DNA of 64,000 nt from Trinickia mobilis (GCF_017315705.1 NZ_JAFLRF010000026.1:1-64000), one strand, 5' to 3'. Shown: positions 28,681 through 38,113, counted from the stretch's first letter. Numbers and translations are program-made. The notes: generated from the sequence alone by a model not told the origin.

Positions 28681-29522
28681 TGGATCTGCATCGGCATCCG
28701 GGACTCGTCGACCGGCTCGCGGGCGAGTACGCGCTCGGCGTGCTGCGGGGCGCGGCGCGCCGCCGTTTCGAGCACATTGCGCGAAGCGATGCGGCGGTGC
28801 GCGTTGCCGTCGAGGAATGGCAGGCGCGCGTGCGCGCGATGGTCGAGCTGGGGCCGTGCGTCGCGCCGCCGCTGTCGGTGTGGGAAGGAATCGCGCGGCG
28901 GCTCGAATTGAGCGCCGCCCGAAGTGCAGCGTTGGCGGGTGGGGAGACGCCGGCCCCTGGGGCGGCGTCTGCGCGGGCCGCCGCGCCGCCGCGGCAGCCG
29001 GCTTCGCGCCAGGCGAGCGGCTCGCGCTGGTTCGAAAGCCTGTCGTTCTGGCGCGGATGGTCGGTTGCCGCGACGGCCGCCGCCGTGCTTGCGCTCGCCG
29101 TCGCACTGCGGCCGCTCGTGCCGCAAACGCAGACTCAAGCGCCTGCGGCACAAGTCGCCGAGCAGCCCGACGGCCCGGGGATCGAGCGCGTCGCCTATAT
29201 GGCCGCCCTCAACGATGTACAGACGAACAAGACGATGATGGTCGTCATGTGGGATCAGAAGAGCGCGATGATGACCGTCCATCGGATGGGCGGCGACACG
29301 GGCCCGTCCGGCCATTCCGAGCAGTTGTGGGGGATGCCGCAGAACGGCCACCCGGTATCGCTCGGGGTGATTCCGCCGGGTGGCACGATCCGCATGAAGG
29401 TGCACGGAATGGACGCGTACTTGAAGCTCGCGGTATCGAAGGAGCCGCAAGGCGGCTCCCCCGACCCGAACGGTCCGACGGGGCCGGTGATGTGCGTGGG
29501 CAAGCTGATGGCGACGGCGTGA
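28680..29522 (+). CDS. Anti-sigma factor, RskA type
   Basis: Membrane anti-sigma protein of 280 residues. The N-terminal ~75 residues form the cytoplasmic sigma-binding region (DRLAGEYALGVLRGAARRRFEHI). A Pro/Ala linker, one membrane segment at about 126-146 (WSVAATAAAVLALAVALRPL) and a periplasmic RskA domain follow (MVVMWDQKSAMMTVHRM, GVIPPGGTIRMKV). In SigK/RskA systems the membrane protein holds the sigma factor inactive until proteolysed. The ATG overlaps the sigma-factor stop. Confidence 0.87.
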   Translation: MDLHRHPGLVDRLAGEYALGVLRGAARRRFEHIARSDAAVRVAVEEWQARVRAMVELGPCVAPPLSVWEGIARRLELSAARSAALAGGETPAPGAASARAAAPPRQPASRQASGSRWFESLSFWRGWSVAATAAAVLALAVALRPLVPQTQTQAPAAQVAEQPDGPGIERVAYMAALNDVQTNKTMMVVMWDQKSAMMTVHRMGGDTGPSGHSEQLWGMPQNGHPVSLGVIPPGGTIRMKVHGMDAYLKLAVSKEPQGGSPDPNGPTGPVMCVGKLMATA

Positions 29523-29680
29523 CGCAGGGCGCGCACCATCGCGCCGGATAGCGCGCCTTATCTCGACCGGCCGAGCCCGGCCGCACCGGGCTGCGATGTT
29601 AGAATCGTCTCCTCTCCCGGCACGCCCAACGCGTGCTTCCCACGCCGTAGTACCACGGCACTACGTTCACTGCCATCACC

Positions 29681-31087
29681 ATGACGTCCCAACTGCACAA
29701 AAAAGGCGAAGCCTGGTCGGCTCGCTTCTCGGAGCCGATGTCGGAGCTTGTCAAACGCTATACGTCGTCGGTTTTCTTCGACAAGCGCCTCGCGCTCGTC
29801 GATATCGAAGGCTCGCTCGCGCACGCGTCGATGCTCGCGGCGCAGGAGATCATCGGCGAGGACGATCTCGCCGCGATCCAGCGCGGCATGGCGCAGATCA
29901 AGGGCGAGATCGAGCGCGGCGAATTCGAATGGCGGCTAGACCTCGAGGACGTCCACCTGAACATCGAAGCGCGCCTGACCGCGCTGATCGGCGATGCAGG
30001 CAAGCGCCTGCACACGGGCCGCTCGCGCAACGACCAGGTCGCAACCGACATCCGCCTGTGGCTGCGCGGCGAAATCGACCGCATCGGCGGCTTGCTGAAG
30101 GACTTGCGCGGCGCGCTGATCGACCTCGCGGAACAGAACGCCGAGACGATCCTGCCGGGCTTCACGCACTTGCAGGTCGCGCAGCCGGTCACGTTCGGCC
30201 ACCATCTGCTCGCCTATGTCGAAATGTTCACGCGCGATGCCGAGCGCATGCGCGACTGCCGCACGCGCATGAACCGCCTGCCGCTCGGCGCGGCGGCGCT
30301 CGCGGGTACGAGCTACCCGATCGACCGGCACGCAGTCGCGAAAACGCTGGGCTTCGACGGCATTTGCGCCAACTCGCTCGACGCGGTCTCCGACCGCGAT
30401 TTCGCGATCGAATTCACGGCCGCGGCGGCGCTCGTGATGACGCACGTCTCGCGCTTCTCGGAAGAACTCGTGCTGTGGATGAGCCCGCGGGTCGGCTTCA
30501 TCGATCTCGCGGACCGCTTCTGCACGGGCTCGTCGATCATGCCGCAGAAGAAGAACCCGGACGTGCCGGAGCTCGCGCGCGGCAAGACGGGCCGCGTGAA
30601 CGGCCACTTGTTGGCGCTCCTCACGCTGATGAAGGGCCAGCCGCTCGCGTACAACAAAGACAACCAGGAAGACAAAGAGCCGCTCTTCGACACCGTCGAT
30701 ACGGTCGCGGACACGCTGCGCATTTTCGCGGAGATGGCCGCGGGCATCACGGTGAAGACGCAGGCCATGCGCGCCGCAGCGCTGCAAGGCTTCTCGACGG
30801 CCACCGATCTCGCCGACTACCTCGTCAAGCGCGGCCTGCCGTTCCGCGACGCGCACGAAGCGGTTGCGCACGCAGTGCGGATCTGCGTGGACCGTCAATG
30901 CGACTTGGCGGACCTCGCGCTCGACGAGATGCGCAAGGAGTTGCCGAACGTCGCGCACCTGATCGGCGACGACGTGTTCGACTACCTGACGCTCGAAGGT
31001 TCGGTGGCGAGCCGCAACCATCCGGGCGGCACCGCGCCCGAGCAGGTGCGGGCCGCGGCGAAGGCGGCGCGGGCAGCGCTGGGGTGA
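29681..31087 (+). CDS. argH: Argininosuccinate lyase
   Basis: Last enzyme of arginine synthesis, 468 residues, splitting argininosuccinate into arginine and fumarate. The superfamily signature [11 protein letters not shown] with the catalytic Ser loop is intact, as are [13 protein letters not shown] near residue 110 and the catalytic His region [15 protein letters not shown]. It stands alone on the plus strand and is convergent with the LprI-like gene. A weak bidirectional hairpin lies at 31124. Confidence 0.95.
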   Translation: MTSQLHKKGEAWSARFSEPMSELVKRYTSSVFFDKRLALVDIEGSLAHASMLAAQEIIGEDDLAAIQRGMAQIKGEIERGEFEWRLDLEDVHLNIEARLTALIGDAGKRLHTGRSRNDQVATDIRLWLRGEIDRIGGLLKDLRGALIDLAEQNAETILPGFTHLQVAQPVTFGHHLLAYVEMFTRDAERMRDCRTRMNRLPLGAAALAGTSYPIDRHAVAKTLGFDGICANSLDAVSDRDFAIEFTAAAALVMTHVSRFSEELVLWMSPRVGFIDLADRFCTGSSIMPQKKNPDVPELARGKTGRVNGHLLALLTLMKGQPLAYNKDNQEDKEPLFDTVDTVADTLRIFAEMAAGITVKTQAMRAAALQGFSTATDLADYLVKRGLPFRDAHEAVAHAVRICVDRQCDLADLALDEMRKELPNVAHLIGDDVFDYLTLEGSVASRNHPGGTAPEQVRAAAKAARAALG

Positions 31088-31121
31088 TCTGACCGATCGC
31101 ACTCGCAGCAGCGTTGCCAAG

Positions 31122-31161
31122 GAAAACGGCGGACTTCTGAACTGACCCCGCGCCGTTTGTG
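31122..31161. terminator. Possible bidirectional terminator between argH and the LprI-like gene
   Basis: AAACGGCG (31124-31131) pairs with CGCCGTTT (31151-31158) around a 19-base loop, flanked by A-rich and T-rich ends. The stem is short, so confidence is moderate. Confidence 0.45.
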
Positions 31162-31195
31162 TTTCAAGCGCAGACCTCGCGCGCCGGTCCGCCGC

Positions 31196-31939
31196 TCAAT
31201 CGTTCCCGACCGTCTCCGAAAAACGCTTGATCGTCGCGATCCGCGCGCCGATCAGATCGAACCTGTCTTGTGCGCTGATGAGCGGCCCCGTCGCGTCGCG
31301 AAACGCGACCCAGGTGCGCTCGGCGTGCACCAGCGCCGGCCGCGAGCGGACCGGCAGCTTCGCACGCAACGTCCGATAGTAGCGATTCAAGTCGAAGTCC
31401 GCGTGCAGACATGCGGCATCGTCGGCGCAGCGCCGCGCGCGCTGCGCGGCCGGCGGCGCATCGCCCGTCAGCTTCGCCTGCGCAGATTGCTGGTACTGCG
31501 CGGCAGCCTTGCGCAACGCCAGCGCGCGATCGCGCACCGGCTGCAGGCGCAGGTTCGCCGCGCTCATGGCGTACGACGAACCCGCCGTGGTCGCGAACAC
31601 GGCATGCAGCAAATACGCCTCATCCTTGCGCCACGCGAGCCAGCGCCGCTGGCTCTCCTGCCAGCCGCGGCGCACCTTGTCGGTAGGCGCATTCGCGAGC
31701 ACCGACTGGAAGGCGGCATCGATCGCTGTCTGCCACGCGTCGTTTGCCGCCTCGGTGCACTGCACCTGCCCCGCAGTCGACGACCGGTCGGCGCGCGCAA
31801 GACACTGCTGCATTGCGGTATCGATCGGGTCGGCGGCGGCGACCTCGGCCCGCGCCGCCCCCGCCGACAACAACCCCGCGAGGCAGGCGCCGGCGAAGAG
31901 CGCGCCGGCCAGACCGCGTTTGAAGCCCGGCGACATCAT
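31196..31939 (-). CDS. LprI/DUF1311-family secreted protein (lysozyme-inhibitor-like)
   Basis: Protein of 247 residues with a signal peptide (GLAGALFAGACLAGLLSAGAARA) and an LprI-type region around residues 40-120 (CTEAANDAWQTAID..., RRGWQESQRRWLAWRKDE). Four cysteines of the mature protein (CLARAD, CTEAAN, CADDAACLHADF) can form disulfides. A second, related helical segment follows (YYRTLRAKL ... ERTWVAFRDATG). LprI inhibits lysozyme in mycobacteria; transfer of that role is inference. It starts 5 bases after the decarboxylase stop, so the two are cotranscribed. Confidence 0.75.
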   Translation of the reverse strand: MMSPGFKRGLAGALFAGACLAGLLSAGAARAEVAAADPIDTAMQQCLARADRSSTAGQVQCTEAANDAWQTAIDAAFQSVLANAPTDKVRRGWQESQRRWLAWRKDEAYLLHAVFATTAGSSYAMSAANLRLQPVRDRALALRKAAAQYQQSAQAKLTGDAPPAAQRARRCADDAACLHADFDLNRYYRTLRAKLPVRSRPALVHAERTWVAFRDATGPLISAQDRFDLIGARIATIKRFSETVGND

Positions 31940-31944
31940 CGAGA

Positions 31945-34224
31945 TCAACCGCGCACGCAATCCACGTAGTACTCGAGGCGGCCATTGACCGACTCGGCGA
32001 CGAGACCGTGGATATCCGTGTAGAAACCCGGGAAGCGCGCGTTGAAATCGCGCGCGAACTTCAGGTAGTTGACGATCGTCTTGTTGAAGCGCTCGCCGGG
32101 AATCAGAAGCGGAATGCCGGGCGGATACGGCGTGAGCAGAACGCTCGTCACACGGCCTTCGAGCTCGTCGATGGCCACGCGGTCGACCTCGCGGTGCGCG
32201 AGCTTCGCGAACGCATCGGACGGCTTCATCGCCGGCTCCATGTTCGACAGATACATCTCCGTCGTGAGCCGCGCGATGTCGTTCGCACGATAGACGCTGT
32301 GGATCTGCTGGCAGAGGTCGGCAAGGCCGACGCGCTCGTACTGCGGATGCTGCGCGACGAATTTCGGCAGCACGCGCCACAGCGGCTGGTTGTTGTCGTA
32401 GTCGTCCTTGAACTGCTGCAGCTCGGTCACCATCGAGTTCCAGCGACCCTTCGTGATGCCGATCGTGAACATGATGAAGAACGAATAGAGCCCGGTCTTC
32501 TCGACGATGATGCCGTGCTCGGCCAGGTACTTCGTCACGATCGCAGCCGGGATGCCGGTCTCGCCGAAGTCGCCCGCGAGATCGAGCCCCGGCGTGACGA
32601 TCGTCGCCTTGATCGGGTCGAGCATGTTGAAGCCGGCGGCGAGCTGGCCGAAGCCGTGCCAATTGTCCTCGGCGCGCAAGATCCAGTCTTCGCGCGAGCC
32701 GATGCCTTCGTCGACGAGGTTCTCCGGACCCCACACCTTGAAGAACCAGTCGTCGCCGTATTCGGCGTCGACCTTGCGCATCGCGCGGCGGAAGTCGAGC
32801 GCCTCGGCAATCGATTCCTCGACGAGCGCCGTGCCGCCCGGCGGCTCCATCATCGCGGCGGCGACGTCGCACGACGCGATGATCGCGTACTGCGGGCTCG
32901 TCGACGTGTGCATCAGGTACGCCTCGTTGAAGCGGTCCTTGTCGAACGCGCGGTGCTCCGAATCCTGCACGACGATCTGCGAGGCCTGCGAGATGCCCGC
33001 GAGCAGCTTGTGCGTCGAGTGCGTCGCGAACACGAGTGCGCCGGTGCGCGGACGGCCCGCGCCGATGGCGTGCATGTCCTGGTAGAACTCGTGGAACTCG
33101 GCGTGCGGCAGCCACGCTTCGTCAAAGTGCAGCGTATCGAGGAGGTCGCCGAGCAGGTCCTTGATCATCTCGACGTTGTAGATCACGCCGTCGTACGTGC
33201 TCTGCGTGATCGTCAGGATGCGCGGCTTCAGGTTCGGGTTCTTCGCGAGCGCTTCGCGCGCGAACGGGTTCGCCTCGATCTTCCTGCGAATGTTCTCGGG
33301 CTTGAACTCGTCGCGCGGAATCGGGCCGATGATGCCGAAGTTGTTGCGCGTCGGCGTGAGGAACACGGGGATCGCGCCCGTCATCATGATCGCGTGCAGG
33401 ATCGACTTGTGGCAGTTGCGGTCGACGAGCACGATGTCGCCCGGCGCCACCGTCGCGTGCCAGACGATCTTGTTCGAGGTCGACGTACCGTTGGTCACGA
33501 AGAACAGGTGATCGGCGCTGAAGATGCGCGCGGCGTTGCGCTCGGACGCGGCCACCGGACCGATGTGGTCGAGCAGCTGGCCGAGCTCGTCGACGGCATT
33601 GCAGACGTCGGCGCGCAGCATGTTCTCGCCGAAGAACTGGTGGAACATCTGGCCGAGCGGGCTTTTCAGGAACGCGACGCCGCCCGAGTGCCCCGGGCAG
33701 TGCCACGAGTACGAGCCTTCGTCGGCATACTTGACGAGCTCCTTGAAGAACGGCGGCGAGAGCGAATCCAGGTAGACGCGCGCCTCGCGGATGATGTGGC
33801 GCGCGACGAACTCCGGCGTGTCCTCGAACATGTGGATGAAGCCGTGCAGCTCGCGCAGGATGTCGTTCGGCAGGTGGCGCGAGGTGCGCGTTTCGCCGTA
33901 GAGGAAGATCGGGATGTCGGCGTTGCGGCGGCGCACTTCGGTGACGAACGCGCGCAGGTCGATGATCGCGGTCGCGAGTTCGGGCAGCTCGCCGTCGGGG
34001 CCGACCTCGCCGAGCATCAGCTCGTCGTCGTCGAGCGACAGGATGAAGCACGACGCCCGGCTCGACTGCTGCGCAAACGAAGTCAGGTCGCCGTAGCTCG
34101 TGAGACCGACCACTTCCACGCCTTCCTTCTCGATCGCTTCCGCCAGCGCCCGGATGCCGGAACCCGAGATGTTCTCGGAGCGAAAGTCTTCGTCGATGAT
34201 GACGACAGGAAAACGAAACTTCAT
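31945..34224 (-). CDS. Orn/Lys/Arg decarboxylase, PLP-dependent (inducible type)
   Basis: Decarboxylase of 759 residues of the large wing-domain group (SpeF/CadA/AdiA class). An N-terminal receiver-like wing (about 1-135) precedes the PLP domain, which has SWHCPGHSGGVAF, FVTNGTSTSNKIV, HFDEAWLPH and the Schiff-base Lys in ATHSTHKLLAG. The C-terminal domain ends VNGRLEYYVDCVRG. From memory Burkholderia annotations often call this arginine or lysine decarboxylase; substrate cannot be fixed from sequence. The start is MKFRFPVVIID at 34224. A decayed start-codon repeat lies in the 177-base gap to dcd. Confidence 0.9.
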   Translation of the reverse strand: MKFRFPVVIIDEDFRSENISGSGIRALAEAIEKEGVEVVGLTSYGDLTSFAQQSSRASCFILSLDDDELMLGEVGPDGELPELATAIIDLRAFVTEVRRRNADIPIFLYGETRTSRHLPNDILRELHGFIHMFEDTPEFVARHIIREARVYLDSLSPPFFKELVKYADEGSYSWHCPGHSGGVAFLKSPLGQMFHQFFGENMLRADVCNAVDELGQLLDHIGPVAASERNAARIFSADHLFFVTNGTSTSNKIVWHATVAPGDIVLVDRNCHKSILHAIMMTGAIPVFLTPTRNNFGIIGPIPRDEFKPENIRRKIEANPFAREALAKNPNLKPRILTITQSTYDGVIYNVEMIKDLLGDLLDTLHFDEAWLPHAEFHEFYQDMHAIGAGRPRTGALVFATHSTHKLLAGISQASQIVVQDSEHRAFDKDRFNEAYLMHTSTSPQYAIIASCDVAAAMMEPPGGTALVEESIAEALDFRRAMRKVDAEYGDDWFFKVWGPENLVDEGIGSREDWILRAEDNWHGFGQLAAGFNMLDPIKATIVTPGLDLAGDFGETGIPAAIVTKYLAEHGIIVEKTGLYSFFIMFTIGITKGRWNSMVTELQQFKDDYDNNQPLWRVLPKFVAQHPQYERVGLADLCQQIHSVYRANDIARLTTEMYLSNMEPAMKPSDAFAKLAHREVDRVAIDELEGRVTSVLLTPYPPGIPLLIPGERFNKTIVNYLKFARDFNARFPGFYTDIHGLVAESVNGRLEYYVDCVRG

Positions 34225-34277
34225 GGGACGAATCTCCAAAAACAAGGACCGCTGGCCTGGGCTTGTCTTCCCTTTGC

Positions 34278-34385
34278 TCAGCGGTCACCCGAATGGCCGG
34301 TGAACGTCAGTGTGCGCCGGGCCGCCCCAAGCGCACTGACCGCCCCCTCGGGGGGCAGCGAACGCAGTGAGCGTGGGGGCTGTTC
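34278..34385 (-). repeat. Start-codon repeat, decayed copy between dcd and the decarboxylase
   Basis: Minus-strand copy with left arm GTCAGTGCGC (34340-34331), the 15-base loop and right arm GCACACTGAC (34315-34306); 9 of 10 positions pair. The reading frame ([19 protein letters not shown]...) is kept and stops at 34278, but it has no own ATG and ends 53 bases before the decarboxylase start, so coupling is lost. No R1 insertion. Confidence 0.65.
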
Positions 34386-34401
34386 ACAGAACGGTTGTCC
34401 G

Positions 34402-34971
34402 TTACGTCTTGGGCAGCGTGACGCCGTGCTGCCCCTGGTATTTGCCGCCGCGATCCGCGTACGACACTTCGCACACTTCATCGCTTTCGAAGAAGAGCAC
34501 TTGAGCTACGCCTTCGTTCGCGTAGATTTTCGCAGGCAATGGTGTCGTATTCGAGAATTCGAGGGTGACGTAGCCTTCCCACTCGGGTTCGAACGGCGTG
34601 ACGTTCACGATGATCCCGCAGCGCGCGTAGGTCGACTTGCCGAGGCACACGGTGAGCACGTTGCGCGGGATGCGGAAGTACTCGACGGTGCGCGCGAGCG
34701 CGAACGAGTTCGGCGGGATGATGCAGACGTCGCCCCTGAAATCGACAAACGACTTCTCGTCAAAGTTCTTCGGATCGACGATCGTCGAGTTGATGTTCGT
34801 GAAGATCTTGAATTCGTCGGCGCAGCGGATGTCGTAGCCGTAGCTCGACGTGCCGTAGCTGACGATCTTGCGGCCGTCCTCGGAAGCGCGGACCTGATCG
34901 CGCACGAACGGCTCGATCATCTTGTGCTGTTCGGCCATGCGCCGAATCCATTTGTCAGATTTGATGGCCAT
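34402..34971 (-). CDS. dcd: dCTP deaminase
   Basis: Trimeric enzyme of 189 residues that deaminates dCTP to dUTP for thymidylate synthesis. The family core is intact: [11 protein letters not shown], a conserved SxxxR-type arginine site, [16 protein letters not shown], and [17 protein letters not shown] with the catalytic Glu. The C-terminal [13 protein letters not shown] closes the active site. It is first in a leftward group with the decarboxylase and LprI-like genes. Confidence 0.95.
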   Translation of the reverse strand: MAIKSDKWIRRMAEQHKMIEPFVRDQVRASEDGRKIVSYGTSSYGYDIRCADEFKIFTNINSTIVDPKNFDEKSFVDFRGDVCIIPPNSFALARTVEYFRIPRNVLTVCLGKSTYARCGIIVNVTPFEPEWEGYVTLEFSNTTPLPAKIYANEGVAQVLFFESDEVCEVSYADRGGKYQGQHGVTLPKT

Positions 34972-35165
34972 GAATGGACCTGAAGAACGCTGCGTGACGA
35001 GAAAAGGCCCGAAGGGCGGCGTGCGCGGCGGATGTGGCGCCGGCCGCTCGACGAAAGGCGGTTATTTTACGCGATCGTGAAGGTGCTGCCGTGAAAGCGC
35101 GCGGATGCGCCTGCGGTGGCCGTCCGGCCCGGCGGCCGCGGCAAGCCGCGAGCCAGCGAGCCGGT

Positions 35166-35708
35166 TCATTGCCGGATCAGCCCGCAAGCGAGCGCGGGAC
35201 CGGCGCCGTGCGCGGTGAGCGCGTACGGATCGCTGGGGTCGCGAAGGATCAGGACGGAGCGCGAGAGGACCGAGCGCACGCCGTCGAGCGACACGTCCGG
35301 CGCCACGATGAAGCCCGTCGCCCCGCCGTTTGCGTCCGCGTGGATGTTGCCGAGGTCGCCCTCCACTCGCGCGCCCGATCTCAGCTCGTCCGCGGCGGGG
35401 GCGAAGACGCGGCCGGCGCTCGATCCGTCGGCGGCGTTGCAGTCGCCGCGTTCATGGATTTGCAGCGCATGGTCGCTGTTCGGCGGCAAACCGGACACGT
35501 TGTAGGTCACCTGCACGCCGTCCGAGCGCTCGATGAACGTGACCGTGCCGCGCGCCGAACTGCCCACGGTCGGCACCAATTGCGCGTCCGCGCGTTTTTC
35601 GTGGGGGCCGAAAAAGCCGGCGCAGCCGCTCAGCGACAGGCCGAACAGGCTGACGGCAGCCACGACGATGAAGCGATGCACCGCCTGCCCGTCGATTCGT
35701 TGTCTCAT
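35166..35708 (-). CDS. SodC-like lipoprotein lacking Cu/Zn ligands
   Basis: Protein of 180 residues with a lipoprotein signal (lipobox LSGC, Cys29) and a Cu/Zn superoxide dismutase fold. The disulfide cysteines are kept (HERGDC and ALACGLI) and the strand order matches. The metal ligands are not: the usual HVH reads QIH (HALQIHERGDC), the zinc-loop His in GGHFNP becomes AGRVFAP, the HxGDL site reads VEGDLGN, and the late His site reads VLILRDPSDPY. It is therefore unlikely to dismutate superoxide. I use the start at 35708; the open frame continues upstream through a repeat to 36011. Confidence 0.75.
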   Translation of the reverse strand: MRQRIDGQAVHRFIVVAAVSLFGLSLSGCAGFFGPHEKRADAQLVPTVGSSARGTVTFIERSDGVQVTYNVSGLPPNSDHALQIHERGDCNAADGSSAGRVFAPAADELRSGARVEGDLGNIHADANGGATGFIVAPDVSLDGVRSVLSRSVLILRDPSDPYALTAHGAGPALACGLIRQ

Positions 35709-35840
35709 GCGATCCTCTTGCCGGGCGGCGGCCGCCCCTGCGACCGCCGTGCCAGACCTTGCGAAGCCGACATGATACCGCGAGCCGCCGCGCGAAAAAC
35801 ACGGCGACTCCGCTGCCGTCGGGTACTTCGTTGGGCACTT

Positions 35841-36035
35841 GTCAGTACGTGCCGGGCTGTCCCAAGCGTACTGACACCCCCTCGCGCCCCGAAGGAAGAC
35901 CTTCGCCCCGGAGGAAGTCGCCTTGGGGGATTGGGGGATTGGGGGATTGGGGGAGGGAGCAGCGTGTCGACCCGGAGTTAGCGCTTTAGCGCTTACTCCG
36001 GTCCCATGCAAAGCAAGTAGAGAGCGTGGGGCTGT
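35841..36035 (-). repeat. Start-codon repeat, decayed copy upstream of the SodC-like gene
   Basis: Minus-strand hairpin: GTCAGTACGC (35875-35866), 15-base loop, ACGTACTGAC (35850-35841), 9 of 10 paired. The middle has been expanded by G-rich sequence and 8-bp repeats. An R1 copy (CCGGAGT...ACTCCGG) lies at 35972-36001. The initiating ATG of the mini-ORF seems lost (ACG). The hairpin lies 132 bases upstream of the SodC-like start. Confidence 0.65.
35923..35954 (+). repeat. Four 8-bp G-rich tandem units (TTGGGGGA)
   Basis: TTGGGGGA is repeated four times, giving four runs of five G separated by ATT. It matches the general form of a G-quadruplex motif on the plus strand and a slippage-prone microsatellite. 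It lies between apbC and the SodC-like gene. Confidence 0.8.
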
Positions 36036-36041
36036 TTCGTC

Positions 36042-37130
36042 TCAGGTGTTTTGAACCACGATGGTGGGGAATTTCGAAGTCATATCGCGCGCGCGCTCGG
36101 CGATGTGGATCGCCACCTTGCGCGCGATCGAACGGTAGATCTCGGCGATCCGTCCGTTCGGGTCCGAGGCGACCGTCGGATGCCCGCCGTCGGCCTGCTC
36201 GCGGATCGCGATATCGAGCGGCAGGCTGCCGAGCACTTCGACGCCGTACTCCTTCGCCATGCGATCGCCCCCGCCCGCACCGAAGATGTGCTCTTCGTGG
36301 CCGCAGTTCGAGCAGATATGGATGCTCATGTTCTCGACGATGCCGAGGATCGGAATGCCGACCTTCTCGAACATCTTGAGGCCCTTCTTCGCGTCGAGGA
36401 GCGCGATGTCCTGCGGGGTCGTGACGATCACCGCACCCGTTACGGGCACACGCTGCGAGAGCGTCAACTGGATGTCGCCGGTGCCGGGCGGCATGTCGAC
36501 GATCAGGTAGTCGAGATCCTTCCAGTTGGTCTGCCGCAGGAGCTGCTCGAGCGCGGACGTCGCCATCGGGCCGCGCCAGACCATCGGGTTGTCCTGCTCG
36601 ATCAGAAAGCCGATCGAGTTCGCCTGCACGCCGTGGCCGGCAAGCGGGTTCATCGACTGACCGTCCGGCGATTCGGGACGCCCGGTGATGCCGAGCATCA
36701 TCGGCAGCGACGGGCCGTAGATGTCGGCGTCGAGAATGCCGACCCGCGCGCCCTCGCCTGCGAGCGCGAGCGCCAGATTGACGGCCGTGGTGCTCTTGCC
36801 GACGCCGCCCTTGCCCGATGCGACGGCGACGATGTTCTTCACATTCGGCAACAGTTTCACGCCGCGCTGCACGGTGTGAGCGGCGATCGATTGCGACACG
36901 GCGACGCGCGCTTGCTCGACGCCCGGTACCTGCCGCAGCGCATCCTCGACGAGCGCGCGCACGGCAAGGAACTGGCTGTGCGCCGGATAGCCGAGCACGA
37001 TGTCGGCGCTGACCGTCGCGCCGTCGATCGCCACGTTCTTCACGCCTTTGTCGGCCGCGAACGGGCGGCCCGTGTTGGGGTCGGTGACAGCGGCCAGGGC
37101 GGCGTCGACCAATGCCCGATCAATACTCAT
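36042..37130 (-). CDS. apbC: Iron-sulfur cluster carrier protein ApbC/Mrp
   Basis: P-loop ATPase of 362 residues that carries and transfers Fe-S clusters. An N-terminal MIP18/DUF59 domain (about 1-85) precedes the deviant Walker A VASGKGGVGKSTTAVN near residue 105. DMPPGTGDIQLTL and the CxxC cluster ligands in HICSNCGHEE are present. The start is MSIDRALVDAAL at 37130. The gene is separated from the plus-strand OmpA-lipoprotein and metG region by a 317-base gap. In E. coli apbC and metG are divergent neighbours, so the OmpA-lipoprotein gene is an insertion relative to that order. Confidence 0.93.
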   Translation of the reverse strand: MSIDRALVDAALAAVTDPNTGRPFAADKGVKNVAIDGATVSADIVLGYPAHSQFLAVRALVEDALRQVPGVEQARVAVSQSIAAHTVQRGVKLLPNVKNIVAVASGKGGVGKSTTAVNLALALAGEGARVGILDADIYGPSLPMMLGITGRPESPDGQSMNPLAGHGVQANSIGFLIEQDNPMVWRGPMATSALEQLLRQTNWKDLDYLIVDMPPGTGDIQLTLSQRVPVTGAVIVTTPQDIALLDAKKGLKMFEKVGIPILGIVENMSIHICSNCGHEEHIFGAGGGDRMAKEYGVEVLGSLPLDIAIREQADGGHPTVASDPNGRIAEIYRSIARKVAIHIAERARDMTSKFPTIVVQNT

Positions 37131-37447
37131 CGATACTCCGAGGGGATTCGTCTGCGGCTGCGGGCGACCGGCTTGACGAGCCGGAAACGCTTGCCTGCAA
37201 ACTTTTAAAATTGAAAGAATCTGTTGCTTGCCATTGCCAAAAATCGACTTGCCGGGCACCCTTCGCCCGCTGCAAGCTATAGGGCCGCATCGCTGCCTTG
37301 CCATTCATTATTGTAGTGGTTCGTGCCCGGTGCCGCCGGAAGACCCTTTGTCACCCGGGTGCTTGCAGCGCACGCGAAAGCGCCCCGCATGGGCCAGCCA
37401 GGACGGTCCACCCCGTCGTCCAACACGTTACTGAAGAGGAAACGCAT
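37131..37447. other. Divergent promoter region between apbC and the OmpA-type lipoprotein gene
   Basis: Gene-free. An AT-rich patch near 37200-37240 probably carries promoters for one or both genes, but I could not assign boxes with confidence. GAAGAGGAAA lies just upstream of the plus-strand ATG at 37448. Confidence 0.4.
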
Positions 37448-38113
37448 ATGAACGCAAAAGTCATGACCCACCTGACCGTCTTCGCCGTAGCCGGTGCACT
37501 GCTCGCCGGCTGCGCGACCCAGCAGGGCACCAACACGGCTGTCGGCACGGGCGCCGGCGCGGCCGTGGGCGCCGGCCTCGGCGCGATCTTCGGCGGCGGC
37601 AAGGGCGCGGCGATCGGCGCGGCGGCAGGCGCGGCGGTCGGCGGCATCACGGGCTACAACTGGCAGAAGATCCACGAGAAGCTCTCGGGCGCCACCAAGG
37701 GCACCGGCGCGCAGGTCAGCGAGCAGCCGGACGGCTCGCTCAAGGTCAACATCCCGAGCTCGATCTCGTTCGACACGGATAGCTACGCGATCAAGTCGTC
37801 GTTCGCTCCCGTGCTCGACACGGTCGCGCAAACGCTGCAGCAAAACCCGGAGCTGATCGCGCAAGTGATCGGCTATACCGACAGCACCGGCAGCCAGCAA
37901 TACAACATGACTTTGTCGCAAAACCGCGCGCAGAGCGTCGTGACGTTCCTGAACCAGCGCGGCGTCGTGCCGGCGCGCCTGACGGCGCAAGGCATGGGCC
38001 CGTCGAACCCGATCGCCGACAACAACACCGATACCGGCCGCGCGCAGAACCGCCGCGTCGAAATCTATCTGCGCGCTACCGCGCAGCACGGCCAGACGCC
38101 GCGGTACCAATAA
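37448..38113 (+). CDS. OmpA-family lipoprotein with glycine-zipper region (YiaD-like)
   Basis: Outer-membrane lipoprotein of 221 residues. The lipobox LLAGC places lipidated Cys at residue 22. A glycine-zipper stretch follows (GTGAGAAVGAGLGAIFGGGK, about 33-80), then an OmpA_C peptidoglycan-binding domain (about 95-210) with ISFDTDSYAIKSSF, VIGYTDSTGSQQYNMTLSQNRA and NRRVEIYL. The conserved Asp and Arg that hold diaminopimelate are present. It tethers the outer membrane to the wall by family inference. Terminator at 38323. Confidence 0.9.
   Translation: MNAKVMTHLTVFAVAGALLAGCATQQGTNTAVGTGAGAAVGAGLGAIFGGGKGAAIGAAAGAAVGGITGYNWQKIHEKLSGATKGTGAQVSEQPDGSLKVNIPSSISFDTDSYAIKSSFAPVLDTVAQTLQQNPELIAQVIGYTDSTGSQQYNMTLSQNRAQSVVTFLNQRGVVPARLTAQGMGPSNPIADNNTDTGRAQNRRVEIYLRATAQHGQTPRYQ

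Noticed and set aside
35166-36011. Extended 281-codon form of the SodC-like protein starting in the R1 repeat
   Set aside because: The added N-terminus is translated repeat and G-rich microsatellite. The lipoprotein signal starts at 35708.
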